Position numbers and translations under genes: made by a program
Part shown: one piece after another, positions 1 through 12,003 of the stretch
How positions within the stretch are numbered: position 1 is the first letter of the stretch
Layout of the letters: the number at the start of each line of letters is the position of its first letter
Assembly (NCBI GenBank): GCA_021186555.1
Contig: JAJKFL010000011.1
Coordinates: 1,701,001-1,765,000, forward strand
Direction of reading: 5' to 3'
Source: Reticulitermes speratus
Taxonomy: Eukaryota > Arthropoda > Insecta > Blattodea > Rhinotermitidae
DNA length: 64,000 nucleotides
Notes under the pieces: model-generated
What the model was told of the DNA's origin: nothing
The model's database searches: none
What the model saw: the letters and a program-made list of their open reading frames with translations, nothing else

Positions 1-1270
1 GCGATAAAGTTACCGTGCTCGCAGACAATATAAACGGGACAGTCTGTATTTCAAAGTTGTCAGACCGTAGTCTCTGTGACCAAACGGAAAACAAGGGCCC
101 ACTCATGCCTGAAGGCAGAGATCTTCCCAAAGATCCACACCGGACATGAAAAAGAATACAAACCTAACAATCACCGACATATGAAGACGAATTTTCCATT
201 CAAACATTTGTCAGTAACGTAATAGGTGACAAAAGACTGTTTGTGTTCTGGAATGTGATGCCATATACTCAGGTAGAATTTGCCAACGTTTCGGAAGTTA
301 AGTACACAATGAATGTAATCCCTTAAATCTCGCATAGAAATAGCAGACTGTAGGTGTTCGGCTCATATTGGAACACCACACCCGCACGGACAGAGAGCCC
401 ACGCTGGTACCGAGACTGACAGCGGTCAGTCGGTCAGTCGGTCAGCGTTGCCGCGTAGTTTGAGAGATAAGAAGCAATGTTTCCGCGGTGCCAGTTGCCT
501 GCCTTTTCAACAAAGGCCCGGTACAACGTGCCATGAATATGGAGGCAGCAGGTTACTCCGAAACACTTACGCACACCTAGCAAACTACTTACACACAGTC
601 ACATCTTAAAGACCGGAAACTTGATATAGAAGTTTGGTGGAAACACTTTTTTTTTTTCGGAAATGTCTATTTGCAAGACAAAGATTACAATGGAGTGAAT
701 GTCACAAGAATGTGTCTATACCGTGAATTACGCGTCCGAGGTTTATGGGGCTTCGCATATACGTGCTTTTCATGTTGCATAACTTCACGTATTTAAAGGC
801 TACATTCTCGCATATACCGTACAAGCCCGAATACAAGGCGAGGTTTCTTTCCGGAAATGGCCGGACAGAAAAGCGGAGGTCGCTTTATAAGCCAGGCATT
901 ACGTCATCTCCCAGTAACACGTCACTTCATATGAAACGATGACCAATAAGGCGTGCCATAGTGCTGTCTGTTCTTGCTCACTCAGTATTACAGACACAAG
1001 CATTATTATTAGCCCCGTATCTGCCTCTCTGAACCTTTATTAAGGTTTTTTTCTGAGATTTTTTCCCTCTAAATACCCGAATGGGAAAGAGATAGTCGCC
1101 TTATATTCAGAGCCGTCCTATATTGGGCTTGTAACGTATTACATTGAGGGGAAGTAAAGCCGTCGGTCCCATGTCGTAGATTTACGGCATGTAAAAGAAC
1201 CTTACGGGCATGAATAGAAATGTTTCGTAAGCAAAATGTAGCGGCCATTTCTCACCCAAGTCTCCTGACT
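1..1270. other. Unannotated stretch
   Basis: I see no gene, RNA or recognisable mobile element here. The only local structure is a short direct repeat of ggtcagtc (about three copies) near 421-447 and a poly-T run near 647. The open frames are all under 70 codons and show no family motif. Confidence 0.5.
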
Positions 1271-1274
1271 GCCT

Positions 1275-1435
1275 GCCAGATGGCTCTGGCGATCACATCA
1301 GGATTGAGTTGAACAGCGCGGCCAGTCGGCTGGTCTCCGAACTGCCACAAATGCGCAGACCAGTAACCTCGGAAAGAGGAGGCCCAAGCCCATATAGGGC
1401 TGTCGAGCCATGGTTATTATTATTATATTAACGTA
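1275..1435 (+). mobile_element. Possible non-LTR element 3' end with (TTA)n tail
   Basis: The segment ends in gggctgtcgagccatggtta followed by a short run of TTA/ATT triplets. Triplet tails of this kind are typical of some LINE 3' ends. No coding motif was recognised and no TSD was found, so this is a weak call. Confidence 0.25.
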
Positions 1436-1739
1436 TTACATTCATTCAGCACGTGGCGCGGTGACACACGTGGCATCACCAATGACACGTACAATTGACT
1501 TACTGTCACATTCACACGTGTCAATACTATTCATAGGCTGCTTATGTTATTACTGTACCATTTCGGTTTCAAATAACCGAACAAAATCAATATAACGAAG
1601 TTCCTTATTCCAAAATGCCAGCTTACGATATCGTTATCGATTTTTATAACATTCGATCTGCACGATGAAGTCTTTGGGATCCTCTGTTTTGAACTGTGGC
1701 GTAAATATGAATACAAATTAATTGAAACTACCATGGATC

Positions 1740-1912
1740 TTGACCCTAAGGAAACGACAGGATATTGGAATTTAAAGAGAAAGCACTAGATCGCCCCCTC
1801 TGGAGAACTCGCTTTGGACGAGGCTATGGACCTCTCATAAGACAAATTACGTGATGATCATGATGATGATGATAAAGATGATGATCATCATCATTATTAT
1901 ACAGGATATGTT
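1740..1912 (+). pseudogene. LINE reverse-transcriptase 3' end fragment with GAT-rich tail
   Basis: About 100 bases around 1752-1852 match the end of the LINE fragment at 40.47-40.56 kb, including the shared run agcactagatcgc and the words gagaactcgct, tatggacct and agacaaatt. In the 40-kb copy this part encodes the last residues of a non-LTR retrotransposon polyprotein (TLLRTRCGRRYGPIVRQ). Here it is followed at once by a GAT/ATC triplet run (1851-1912), probably the 3' tail or its slippage product. It is a 5'-truncated, dead insertion, as expected from incomplete target-primed reverse transcription. The reading frame is short and not functional. Confidence 0.6.
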
Positions 1913-2361
1913 GCCTTTACGTAAGCTGTGTTAAGTAATGCAAATTCTATGACAGGAGTTATCGGTCAGGCATAAACATGAACAGGGTCATTATTTTGTC
2001 TGACAACTACCAATTGCCACTTCATGCTACGTCTTTACCGTACTAACGTAGCTCACTCACCCGACCAACCACATGCGGTGCAGGGCCGGCGGTAAGTGAC
2101 AAACGACAGCTGCCAGATAAAATAAGGGCCCAACATCAAATGATAGCCGACATAAAGACAGACATGACGTCTTGCACACAGTCAAGGACAGGTGATCCAT
2201 TACAACAGTGGTTGACAACGAGGGGTCCGCGGTCCGGCACAGCTTCAACTTAGCTATGTTATGCAGAGTGCCTTCAGCTATGGCGAAGCAACCAGGGAGG
2301 ATACGACACTCGAACATTCAGACATTAAAACTGTACCGAGAACAGTGACGGTAGATGTCTC
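1913..2361. other. Unannotated stretch before the 87-bp array
   Basis: Nothing recognisable. The reverse-strand open frame of 86 codons has no family motif. Confidence 0.4.
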
Positions 2362-2367
2362 ATGTCT

Positions 2368-3411
2368 AAATGTCTGGATGTTGTATCGTGCTTGACTGCT
2401 TCACAGCAAGTTGTGGTGTTGGTACTGACCATCTGCGTCTATCCTGTCTACATCAAATGTCTGGATGCTGTATCGTGCTTGACTGCTTCACAGCAAGCTG
2501 TGGTGTTGGTACTGACCATCTGCGTCTATCCTGTCTACATCAAATGTCTGGATGCTGTATCGTGCTTGACTGCTTCACAGCAAGCTGTGGTGCTGGTACT
2601 GACCATCTGCGTCTATCCTGTCTACATCAAATGTCTGGATGTTGTATCGTGCTTGACTGCTTCACAGCAAGCTGTGGTGCTGGTACTGACCATCTGCGTC
2701 TATCCTGTCTACATCAAATGTCTGGATGTTGTATCGTGCTTGACTGCTTCACAGCAAGCTGTGGTGCTGGTACTGACCATCTGCGTCTATCCTGTCTACA
2801 TCAAATGTCTGGATGTTGTATCGTGCTTGACTGCTTCACAGCAAGCTGTGGTGCTGGTACTGACCATCTGCGTCTATCCTGTCTACATCAAATGTCTGGA
2901 TGCTGTATCGTGCTTGACTGCTTCACAGCAAGCTGTGGTGCTGGTACTGACCATCTGCGTCTATCCTGTCTACATCAAATGTCTGGATGCTGTATCGTGC
3001 TTGACTGCTTCACAGCAAGCTGTGGTGTTGGTACTGACCATCTGCGTCTATCCTGTCTACATCAAATGTCTGGATGTTGTATCGTGCTTGACTGCTTCAC
3101 AGCAAGCTGTGGTGCTGGTACTGACCATCTGCGTCTATCCTGTCTACATCAAATGTCTGGATGCTGTATCGTGCTTGACTGCTTCACAGCAAGCTGTGGT
3201 GCTGGTACTGACCATCTGCGTCTATCCTGTCTACATCAAATGTCTGGATGTTGTATCGTGCTTGACTGCTTCACAGCAAGCTGTGGTGCTGGTACTGACC
3301 ATCTGCGTCTATCCTGTCTACATCAAATGTCTGGATGTTGTATCGTGCTTGACTGCTTCACAGCAAGCTGTGGTGCTGGTACTGACCATCTGCGCGTATC
3401 CTGTCTACATC
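2368..3411 (+). repeat. 87-bp minisatellite, 12 copies
   Basis: Twelve head-to-tail 87-bp units begin at aaatgtctgg and contain tgcttcacagcaagctgtgg. They are nearly identical and differ mainly by T/C transitions at two sites (gttgta/gctgta and gttggt/gctggt). The unit is a multiple of three and has no stop in two forward frames, so it creates overlapping open frames of 354 and 370 codons with a 29-residue period. There is no signal peptide, no conserved flanking exon and no codon-position bias in the variants, so I treat the ORFs as a by-product. The array stops sharply at 3411. Confidence 0.95.
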
Positions 3412-3633
3412 AAATCACAGCTGTAACAGATCATGCGCTGACGTGTGTCTCACTTCGTGTCATTTCCTTTTTCCGAACATAAATGTTCAAAACTGCACAA
3501 AAGATCGCCGGTATATTCATATGTCATCCACACAAATAACAATACAGGCAATATACGTATAAAGCAACACTGTGGCGCGTTCGCGTAATGTTTACACCTC
3601 CTCGGCCATTCTAACACCCTGATGCCATTTCAT

Positions 3634-3884
3634 GCGAAGAGGGCGCTTTTATAGCGATTTAATGTCACTTTCCAACAACAAAACGCACTTAGGTCTGAAT
3701 GTAAAGTGCCCCATATTTTTCCTCGATTTTAACGAAAATTGCAACTTATCAACAGATTTTCTTAGAAGTCCCCAATCCCACATTTCACGGAAATCCATCC
3801 AGTGGGAATCGCGATTATACTTGCGGACAGACGGACATGACAAAGCTAACAGGCGCTTTGTACGACTTATGGAACGCGCCTAAG
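3634..3884. repeat. Dispersed repeat family X, copy 1
   Basis: The right half shares several words in the same order with a second copy at 15.65-15.96 kb: gcggacagac, gacatgacaa, acaggcgctt and acgcgcctaa. The left edge (agggcgctttta) is a weak inverted match to the right edge (aacgcgcctaa), so it may be a DNA-transposon remnant. No TSD could be set. Confidence 0.5.
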
Positions 3885-4067
3885 AAGAAGGGTATAACAA
3901 TGCACCGTACGAACTGACGTTTGTGACTGTCACTTTGCGATTCGTATACTCGACTTGTCAAACCCCGCCTATTGCATACGTTACTGAAAATGTTACAACT
4001 TGTCGAGCTACGCGCTCAGAATCGTTGACAGTTATATTTATAGGCCTGCTCCAAAACGCGATAAGTC

Positions 4068-4308
4068 GCCGTATCTCAGTTGGTGTAGTGACTACGCTAC
4101 GGGCTGGACGTCTCCAAGCAATCGTGTTACAAATCACAACATGGGCAAGACATCATCCCTTCTCCAAAACGTCCAGACCGGCTCTGGGGCCCACCCAACC
4201 CCTTATGCAATAAGTACCGGGGACTCTCCGTGAGTAAAGTAGCCGGAGGGTGACCAATCACCCCATATCGTGCCGAGTTTAAGAAAGATTGGAGATACAA
4301 CTCGTCTC
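4068..4308 (+). mobile_element. SINE-1 copy (tRNA-derived), diverged
   Basis: A tRNA-like head (tctcagttggtgtagtgact, an A-box-like stretch) is followed by a damaged B-box region. The SINE-1 body then follows: cgtccagaccggctctgggg, cccacccaacc, a degenerate atgcaataagtaccggggac, and gtgccgagtttaagaaag. The expected gggttcgaatcc B box is not intact, so transcription by Pol III is unlikely. Confidence 0.7.
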
Positions 4309-4620
4309 CCGCTTGTGTCTTTATTGCGTGCGCAGAGACAAAGGTTGGCACCTAAGGGCTTAAAACATCCGACAGTGTCGGTGTAATTTCCAACAATTCA
4401 TAATTCATAAATTTATATTAAGGGACACCGTCAGTGTAGATGCAATAACATGTTGTATGAATGAGTGAAATTCAAAAATAAAAATATCTTTGTACTTGCA
4501 TCTGTCCGTAAAAATCCTTCATCAAAATAATTGCAAGCATTTCAGTGTTGACGCACTAATTTATGTGTTACATAACATGTTACCGTCTTTCGAGGTTTCG
4601 ATGTTCCAGTTCGAAGTACA
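4309..4620. other. Unannotated AT-rich stretch
   Basis: AT-rich sequence with no gene or repeat that I can identify. Confidence 0.4.
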
Positions 4621-4634
4621 GCACCTAATGCCAT

Positions 4635-4933
4635 TTTTTTTTTTTTTTTGGTGGTGAGGGGGCCCCGCAGCTGATGCTACGGACGCACCGCAGCCTTAAG
4701 GCTTATTGTGCAACCCTGTGATGAAGATGAAGATGAGCAGTGTTTTACCAAGTTTTACAAGTAATGGAGCACCAGTGGAATGAAATTGACAGGGGAAAAC
4801 CGACAACTCGGAGAAAAACCTGTCCCAGTGCCACTTTGTCCATCACAAATCTCACATGGACTTGACCTGGGATCGAACCCGGGCCTCCGTGGTGAGAGGC
4901 CGGCGACTAACCGCCTGAGCCATGGCACGGCCT
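4635..4933 (-). mobile_element. SINE-2 copy, nearly full length, with TSD
   Basis: The element lies in reverse: a poly-T run at the left is its A tail and the tRNA-like head is at the right. On the minus strand the head reads ggccgtgccatggctcaggc, then gttagtcgccggc, with a perfect B box (gggttcgatccc). Flanking repeats acctaatgccat (4623-4634) and acttaatgccat (4934-4945) match at 11 of 12 positions and are a good TSD. A close relative lies at 43.8 kb. Confidence 0.9.
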
Positions 4934-4945
4934 ACTTAATGCCAT

Positions 4946-5530
4946 AGGCAGGCCTAATGTAGCGCAACGTGACCTGTCCATATAGGCAACTACGTCTGCG
5001 TGCAGGTGGATGCTCTGCAGAGGATCCGGTGGACGAGGGGGCTGGAAGCGACTGCCCGCCTTGCGCATGGCACAGCAAAACAGAGACAGACACAATGAAA
5101 CGACTTTATTATTATAAATTGGTGAACTAGAAATGTAGCGCCCGTTGTACCAAAAAAAGTCGCTTTTTTATCGATTCACTAAACCCCTCGGCTTCGCGTC
5201 TCGTCTCTTGATAATACAGGACCATAATTGGTAGCATGGGGAAAGGGGTGGCGGGGGTGTGTTCGCTTCAAATAGCTATCGAACGAGAGTGGGTGGGTTT
5301 GGCAGGGTGGGTGACTATTACCATCAGTACGCAGCATTGGTGTACACCGGGCTGGCTGTAATAGTACAGGACTAAAGCAAACAAAGTATCAGCCGAGGGG
5401 GTGAAGTTTTCCAAGGCCCGCTGCTGCTGTTGAAACCAACAGGATTACTCAACACACGCGCTCACAACACAGTCACATACAGCATCCAATCCATTACCCT
5501 GTCACCTTTCGATAACGATGATTCTGACTT
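4946..5530. other. Unannotated stretch
   Basis: No gene seen. It includes a G-rich patch on the plus strand near 5238-5310 (runs of three to five G separated by short gaps). Confidence 0.4.
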
Positions 5531-5537
5531 GCGTATG

Positions 5538-5968
5538 TCATCGCATTGAAGGCAGGGATTTACTTTGATGTCATCGCATTGAAGGCGGGGACTTACTTTG
5601 AAGTCATAGCATTGAAGGCGGGGACTTACTTTGCTGTCATCGCATTGAAGGCGGGGACTTACTTTGCTGTCACCGCACTGAAGGCAGGGACTTACTTTGC
5701 TGTCATCGCACTGATGGCGGGGACTTAATTTGCTGTCACCGCATTGAAGACAGGGACTTACTTTGCTGTCATCGCATTGAAGACGGGGACTTACTTTGCT
5801 GTCATTTCATTGAAGGCAGGGACTTACTTTGCTGTCACCGCACTGAAGGCAGAGACTTACTTTGCTGTCATCGCATTGATGGCAGAGACTTACTTTGCTG
5901 TCATCGCATTGAAGGCGGGGACTTACTTTGCTGTCAGCATATTGAAGGAGGGAACTTTCTCTGCTGTT
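5538..5968 (+). repeat. 33-bp minisatellite, about 12.7 copies
   Basis: Units of 33 bp read like gcattgaaggcggggactta followed by ctttgctgtcatc. Because 33 is a multiple of three the array keeps an 11-residue open period (KAGTYFAVIAL-like), broken by one TAA near 5726. Copies differ by several substitutions, more than in the 87-bp array. Confidence 0.93.
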
Positions 5969-5969
5969 T

Positions 5970-7085
5970 AACAACGTCTTTTTAAAGTTACAGCACCACT
6001 GAAAAATTAATTTTTAAGTGGGTTACACCCGCCCGCGAGCTGTGTAGCAGCAATTCACTTACCCATGTAGAAACCTAGAAAATGGAATGCAGTGACCTGG
6101 AAAATACGGCAGCTTAAAACGAGGCATAGACCGTCATAAGCCAAAACTGACATCTACATCACACACAAAAACTAAAAGCCGCAATAATATATGTACGATT
6201 AGTAAGTGCAGAAAAAATGTTAGGTTGTGGTGACGCAATACTTCGATATCTTTCTCACACCAAAAGATTTTTAGGTATCAAGAATGTTGACGGGCTCAAA
6301 GTAATTTCGAATTTAAATGAAATGAAACATGGCAGCTTTGATGTAGTAACAAACCTATAAAGACCAGAATCCTGCAACATATAAAACTGCAGTTCGTACC
6401 TCAAAGACAACACAACCTGAGTTAATGTTGTTAGAGAAAATAATCGGTGTTTATTCTGAAAACCTTATGGAACACACACGAGTACACTGGGAGGTGGCGC
6501 ATAGTCAGCCGGCCAGGAAAACCCCTGCTACGATTACGAGAAATGAGTTCGCGCAAGATCTGTTGCGAATTTCGAGTTGCTACTAGTCACTCCCGCCAAT
6601 CGCAGTTCTCTGCTCTGCCCTAAGAATCAACGTTCTCCCGCACCTCACAAGGCCCTCCCACACTGTGCAAGAATTTTCTCCTGGTCAGTACAGTACTTAT
6701 GGTGGGCTTTAACGGGTTAACGGTACAAAAACACGTAACGTTGCAACCAATTTCCTACAGTACACTCATAAAGACAAATTGCGTTTTGGCTAAGTGTTTC
6801 TGTCTTACTTGGCACGTGACACTGTCCCAGTCGGCTAAGACAGTGATGACACTCCAGCAATAGACTGCTGCCTGACGTGTAAACCTCAGACAAAAGTCGG
6901 GTCTGGCACATATCTAGTGGTATTCCGAGAGCGGTCGCACAAGTAACGCGAAACAAACTCCTTGGACCCTCTGTTCTATGTCACTCTGTATGGAGCTCAA
7001 GTTATGCGCACAGTGTTCGCAACACTGCGCTTATAGCGCTGTATGTTAAAATGATCAAAACTGAGAGAAGGTAAAGCTTTTCCTG
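5970..7085. other. Unannotated stretch
   Basis: No gene, RNA or mobile element recognised on either strand. Open frames are under 80 codons. Confidence 0.4.
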
Positions 7086-7087
7086 TG

Positions 7088-7345
7088 CACGCCCTAAGGC
7101 ATATTGGGGGAGTGGAGGTACAGCTCCATGCATTATCCTTGGCACTAGGTGTGAGTGGTGAGCTTCACCACAACCGGTGTAAGACCGGAGAAAGAGCTCC
7201 TGGTACCCACTCGAAAGGAGGCTGGGCGGACTCCAGAGCCGGTTTTGGGGCTTTAGATAGGGGAAAAATCTCTTGTCGCTGTCGGTTATCGAACCAGATT
7301 ACTTGGTCGCCCACTCACCATACCGAACGAGCTAACTCTTCTCTC
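7088..7345 (-). mobile_element. SINE-1 copy, diverged
   Basis: On the plus strand the reverse complement of the SINE-1 body is readable: ggggagtggaggtacagctc, ttggcactaggtg, ctcctggtacccactc, aggaggctgggcgg, and agagccggtttt. The head at the right still shows gttatcgaacc (B-box position) and cgagctaac (A-box side). Confidence 0.75.
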
Positions 7346-7349
7346 TGGA

Positions 7350-8455
7350 AAACTTAATAAAGGATGCAAACTACACTCCAAACGTTTGCTACGCTTAGGG
7401 TTAAAGCAGTAATTAAAAGGAAAATAACTGAGCAAATTAAAACTTTCATATACCCAAGGGTCTGCCGACAGAAAATAAAATGAACAATCTTTAATACATT
7501 ATAATAGAAAAACGGACAGTCATCAAGGAAATTCAGAAAACAAACTGCCGGTATTACATAAGGCAGTTAATAAACTAACATTTCAATACAGCAGCGAACG
7601 CTAAACTATGGGTAAAGTAAGTTACGAGATGCTGGGGAAACAAACGATATTCAGATGAAGTCACAATACGACATGAGGTCCCAAACAAAAACACTGGACA
7701 CCGACTGATGGGAGGTACCACGACCCATGAATCCAGAAGTACCGTCACAAATGGTAAGAGCATGCGCGAACGAACGCCAGCAAATCGTCTATGGTACAGA
7801 ACCTAAGGTCAAAGACACTTGAGAAGGCATGGGAAGAGATGGAAGACCAAAAGTGCGTTTAATGCAGCGTGCGAGGAACTATAAAAGGGATAACTGATGC
7901 GCTCCGTCTGTTATGACATGTCTTCCAAAAGCAGCTGGCAGTATTGCCAACCGATCAGTCCAAGAAAGCTGAGGGAAAATAAAGGATGGCAACGTTATCA
8001 CACTACCTCTGTATAGTCTCAAAATGCCTCGACCGTCGATCAGAATGCGACGACGTCCTTCCAAATCCGCGCCACTTGTTCCATGCTATTGTCGTATAAC
8101 CTGTGCAACTGAAACAGCGTCGTTGACGGACCCGAGAATCAATGCATCAGGCGGTAGGACCGTGCAACACCAAGCATGCAGACGCGCAATCCAATCAGTC
8201 CAAGTAAAGCGAACAATGAAGACAGCCACAAGGTTCGCTTCTTGGCTTCGGTGCCTTCTAATTTTAATCGATCTCGCGACACAATGCAGTGAGGCTCGTC
8301 ACTGTGATAGCCCTTGGTCTGCCTGCATGACATTTCTCCTTTTGTTGCTCGGGGAACACTTTGTTCGGCACGAGACCTAGGTAATCGTACCGGGTGCGGC
8401 ACCAAATGTGACGATTTTCAAGCAGCTGTTTTAAGAATCGGGTTGACTATGAGAA
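7350..8455. other. Unannotated stretch
   Basis: No recognisable product. A 118-codon forward frame (8024-8380) overlaps an 88-codon reverse frame; both are basic, low-information and without family motifs. I do not call a gene. Confidence 0.4.
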
Positions 8456-8460
8456 GTAGA

Positions 8461-8716
8461 GTTCACCCTAGAAAAAGCCATGAAGACTCAGGGGAGGCAG
8501 GGGGAAGTATAGGTACAGCTCTACTCTTTCTTTAACCTCGGAGTTAGGTGGGGGTGGGTGGTTCAACGCAACGCCCCGGCCGCCTTACCCCAGGCAAAAA
8601 GACGCTGTACCCTTTGCACAGGAGGCTGGGTGGGCCTCAGGGCCGGTCTGGACGGGTGCGGAAAATCTTGCCTCCACCGGGACACGATCCCCGGACCGTC
8701 CAACTCGCAGCGTTGA
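8461..8716 (-). mobile_element. SINE-1 copy, tRNA head partly lost
   Basis: It starts at the conserved 3' end (gttcaccctag...gccatgaag in reverse) and runs through ctctactctttctttaacct, gccccggccgcc, aggaggctgggtgggc and gccggtctggacgg to cgatccccggaccgtcc, the B-box side of the head. The A-box side is missing or unreadable. Confidence 0.85.
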
Positions 8717-8813
8717 ATATAAGAAACAAAAAAGTTACGGAATATTACTAGCAAAATGCATTTAATGAATGCTTTTAATTTTTAAATAATTACATCTCAT
8801 AAGTGGTGCAGCT

Positions 8814-9373
8814 GACATGCAGTGCATCCCTGCAATAGTGATCGGCAATTGACTTAGCAGCAGACGTTTATCAGTGGCTCTAACTTCGACCGTGACATGC
8901 AGTGCATCCCTGTAATCGTGATCGGCAATTGACTTAGCAGCAGACGTTTATCAGTGGCTCTAACTTCGACCGTGACATGCAGTGCATCCCTGTAATAGTA
9001 TCGGCAATTGACTTAGCAGCAGACGTTTATCAGTGGCTCTAACTTCGACCGTGACATGCAGTGCATCCCTGTAATAGTGATCGGCAATTGACTTAGCAGC
9101 AGACGTTTATCAGTGGCTCTAACTTCGACCGTGACATGCAGTGCATCCCTGTAATAGTGATCGGCAATTGACTTAGCAGCAGACGTTTATCAGTGGCTCT
9201 AACTTCGACCGTGACATGCAGTGTATCCCTGTAATAGTGATCGGCAATTGACTTAGCAGCAGACGTTTATCAGTGGCTGTAACTTCGACCGTGACATGCA
9301 GTGCATCCCTGTAATAGTGATCGGCAATTGACTTAGCAGCAGACGTTTATCAGTGGCTGTAACTTCGACCCTG
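8814..9373 (+). repeat. 80-bp minisatellite, 7 copies
   Basis: Seven 80-bp units (one is 79 bp) start with gacatgcagtgcatccctgt and contain ttagcagcagacgtttatca. Copies differ by only a few bases, so the array is young or homogenised. It begins about 100 bases after the SINE-1 copy at 8.46-8.72 kb. Confidence 0.95.
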
Positions 9374-9701
9374 ACCGCTTTTCGTCCCTTAACGTGAATA
9401 ACATTAAGAACGTAACTAGTGCTGCTAATTGTGTGCCTCTGTGTATTACACTTGACTTCCGATCACGATTACAGCAATGTATTGCATGCCAGGCAGACAA
9501 TCAGAGAGTATTTTTACGAAGTAATGGAGACTATTAACTTTGACATTTTACTGCTGACACACCGTATTTTGTGTGTGTTTCTACATGCAGCCCAGTTCAT
9601 CAAAACATCGATATGAAAATCGTCACATCTATTGCCGCATCCTGTATACATTCGCCGAGAAAGAAAACCAAAGGCAAAACTGCCTCTTTCACAGCTTTTA
9701 C
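9374..9701. other. Spacer between two minisatellites
   Basis: Unique-looking sequence with no recognised feature. Confidence 0.4.
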
Positions 9702-12003
9702 CCTTGTCTGTTAACGCCCGGTTCTAATACCAACACAGTACTTGTCTGTTAACGCCCGGTTCTAATACCAACACAGTACTTGTCTGTTAACGCCCGGGTT
9801 CTAATACCAACACAGTACTTGTCTGTTAACGCCCGGGTTCTAATACCAACACAGTACTTGTCTGTTAACGGCCGGGTTCTAATACCAACACAGTACTTGT
9901 CTGTTAACGCCCGGGTTCTAATACCAACACAGTACTTGTCTGTTAACGGCCGGGTTCTAATACCAACACAGTACTTGTCTGTTAACGCCCGGGTTCTAAT
10001 ACCAACACAGTACTTGTCTGTTAACGGCCGGTTCTAATACCAACACAGTACTTGTCTGTTAACGCCGGGTTCTAATACCAACACAGTACTTGTCTGTTAA
10101 CGCCCGGGTTCTAATACCAACACAGTACTTGTCTGTTAACGCCCGGGTTCTAATACCAACACAGTACTTGTCTGTTAACGCCCGGTTCTAATACCAACAC
10201 AGTACTTGTCTGTTAACGCCCGGGTTCTAATACCAACACAGTACTTGTCTGTTAACGGCCGGTTCTAATACCAACACAGTACTTGTCTGTTAACGCCCGG
10301 GTTCTAATACCAACACAGTACTTGTCTGTTAGCCGGTTCTAATACCAACACGTACTTGTTGTTACGCCGGTTCAAAACAAACACAGTACTTGTCTGTTAA
10401 CGCCGGGTCAAACCAACACAGTACTTGTCTGTTAACGCCCGGGTTCTAATACCAACACAGTACTTGTCTGTTAACGCCCGGTTCTAATACCAACACAGTA
10501 CTTGTCTGTTAACCGCCCGGGTTCTAATACCAACACAGTACTTGTCTGTTAACGCCCGGGTTCTAATACCAACACAGTACTTGTCTGTTAACGCCCGGGT
10601 TCTAATACCAACACAGTACTTCTCTGTTAACGCCCGGGTTCTAATACCAACACAGTACTTGTCTGTTAACGCCCGGGTTCTAATACCAACACAGTACTTG
10701 TCTGTTAACGCCCGGGTTCTAATACCAACACAGTACTTTCTGTTAACGCCCGGGTTCTAATACCAACACAGTACTTGTCTGTTAACGCCCGGGTTCTAAT
10801 ACCAACACAGTACTTGTCTGTTAACGCCCGGGTTCTAATACCAACACAGTACTTGTCTGTTAACGGCCGGGTTCTAATACCAACACAGTACTTGTCTGTT
10901 AACGCCCCGGGTTCTAATACCAACACAGTACTTGTCTGTTAACGCCCGGGTTCTAATACCAACACAGTACTTGTCTGTTAACGCCCGGGTTCTAATACCA
11001 ACACAGTACTTGTCTGTTAACGCCCGGGTTCTAATACCAACACAGTACTTGTCTGTTAACGCCCGGGTTCTAATACCAACACAGTACTTGTCTGTTAACG
11101 CCCGGGTTCTAATACCAACACAGTACTTGTCTGTTAACGCCCGGGTTCTAATACCAACACAGTACTTGTCTGTTAACGCCCGGGTTCTAATACCAACACA
11201 GTACTTGTCTGTTAACGCCCGGGTTCTAATACCAACACAGTACTTGTCTGTTAAACGCCCGGGTTCTAATACCAACACAGTACTTCTCTGTTAACGCCGG
11301 GTTCTAATACCAACACAGTACTTGTCTGTTAACGCCCGGGTTCTAATACCAACACAGTACTTGTCTGTTAACGCCCGGGTTCTAATACCAACACAGTACT
11401 TCTCTGTTAACGCCCGGGTTCTAATACCAACACAGTACTTGTCTGTTAACGCCGGGTTCTAATACCAACACAGTACTTGTCTGTTAACGCCCGGGTTCTA
11501 ATACCAACACAGTACTTGTCTGTTAACGCCCGGGTTCTAATACCAACACAGTACTTGTCTGTTAAACGCCCGGGTTCTAATACCAACACAGTACTTGTCT
11601 GTTAACGCCCGGGTTCTAATACCAACACAGTACTTGTCTGTTAACGCCCGGGTTCTAATACCAACACAGTACTGTCTGTTAACGCCCGGTCTAATACCAA
11701 CACAGTACTTGTCTGTTAACGCCCGGGTTCTAATACCAACACAGTACTTGTCTGTAACACCCGGTTCTAACACCAACACAGTACTTGTCTGTTAACACCC
11801 GGGTCCTAATACCAACACAGTACTTGTCTGTTAACGCCCGGTTCTATACCAACACAGTACTTGTCTGTTAACACCCGGTTCTAATACCAACACAGTACTT
11901 GTCTGTTAACGCTCTCAACAAACTTGTCTGTTAACGCCTGGGTTCTAATACCAACACAGTACTTGTCTGTTAACGCCCGGGTTCTAATACCAACACAGTA
12001 CAT
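9702..12003 (+). repeat. 39-bp minisatellite, about 60 copies
   Basis: The unit reads cttgtctgttaacgcccggg, then ttctaataccaacacagta. It contains GTTAAC and CCCGGG, so the restriction enzymes HpaI and SmaI/XmaI should cut most units. Copy differences are mostly one-base gains or losses in the C/G run (gccgg, gcccgg, gcccggg, gccccggg) and a few ggccggg types. Where the 39-bp length is kept, 13-residue open frames appear on both strands; they are artefacts. The stretch 10320-10415 is unusually damaged. Confidence 0.97.

Noticed and set aside
2368..3411. Centromeric or telomeric satellite
   Set aside because: Only 12 copies and no TTAGG-type telomere repeat anywhere in the window; it is one of many local minisatellites.
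10874..11294. Overlapping forward (120-codon) and reverse (134-codon) frames
   Set aside because: Both strands of the 39-bp array stay open because the unit is a multiple of three; frames break wherever the C/G run changes length.
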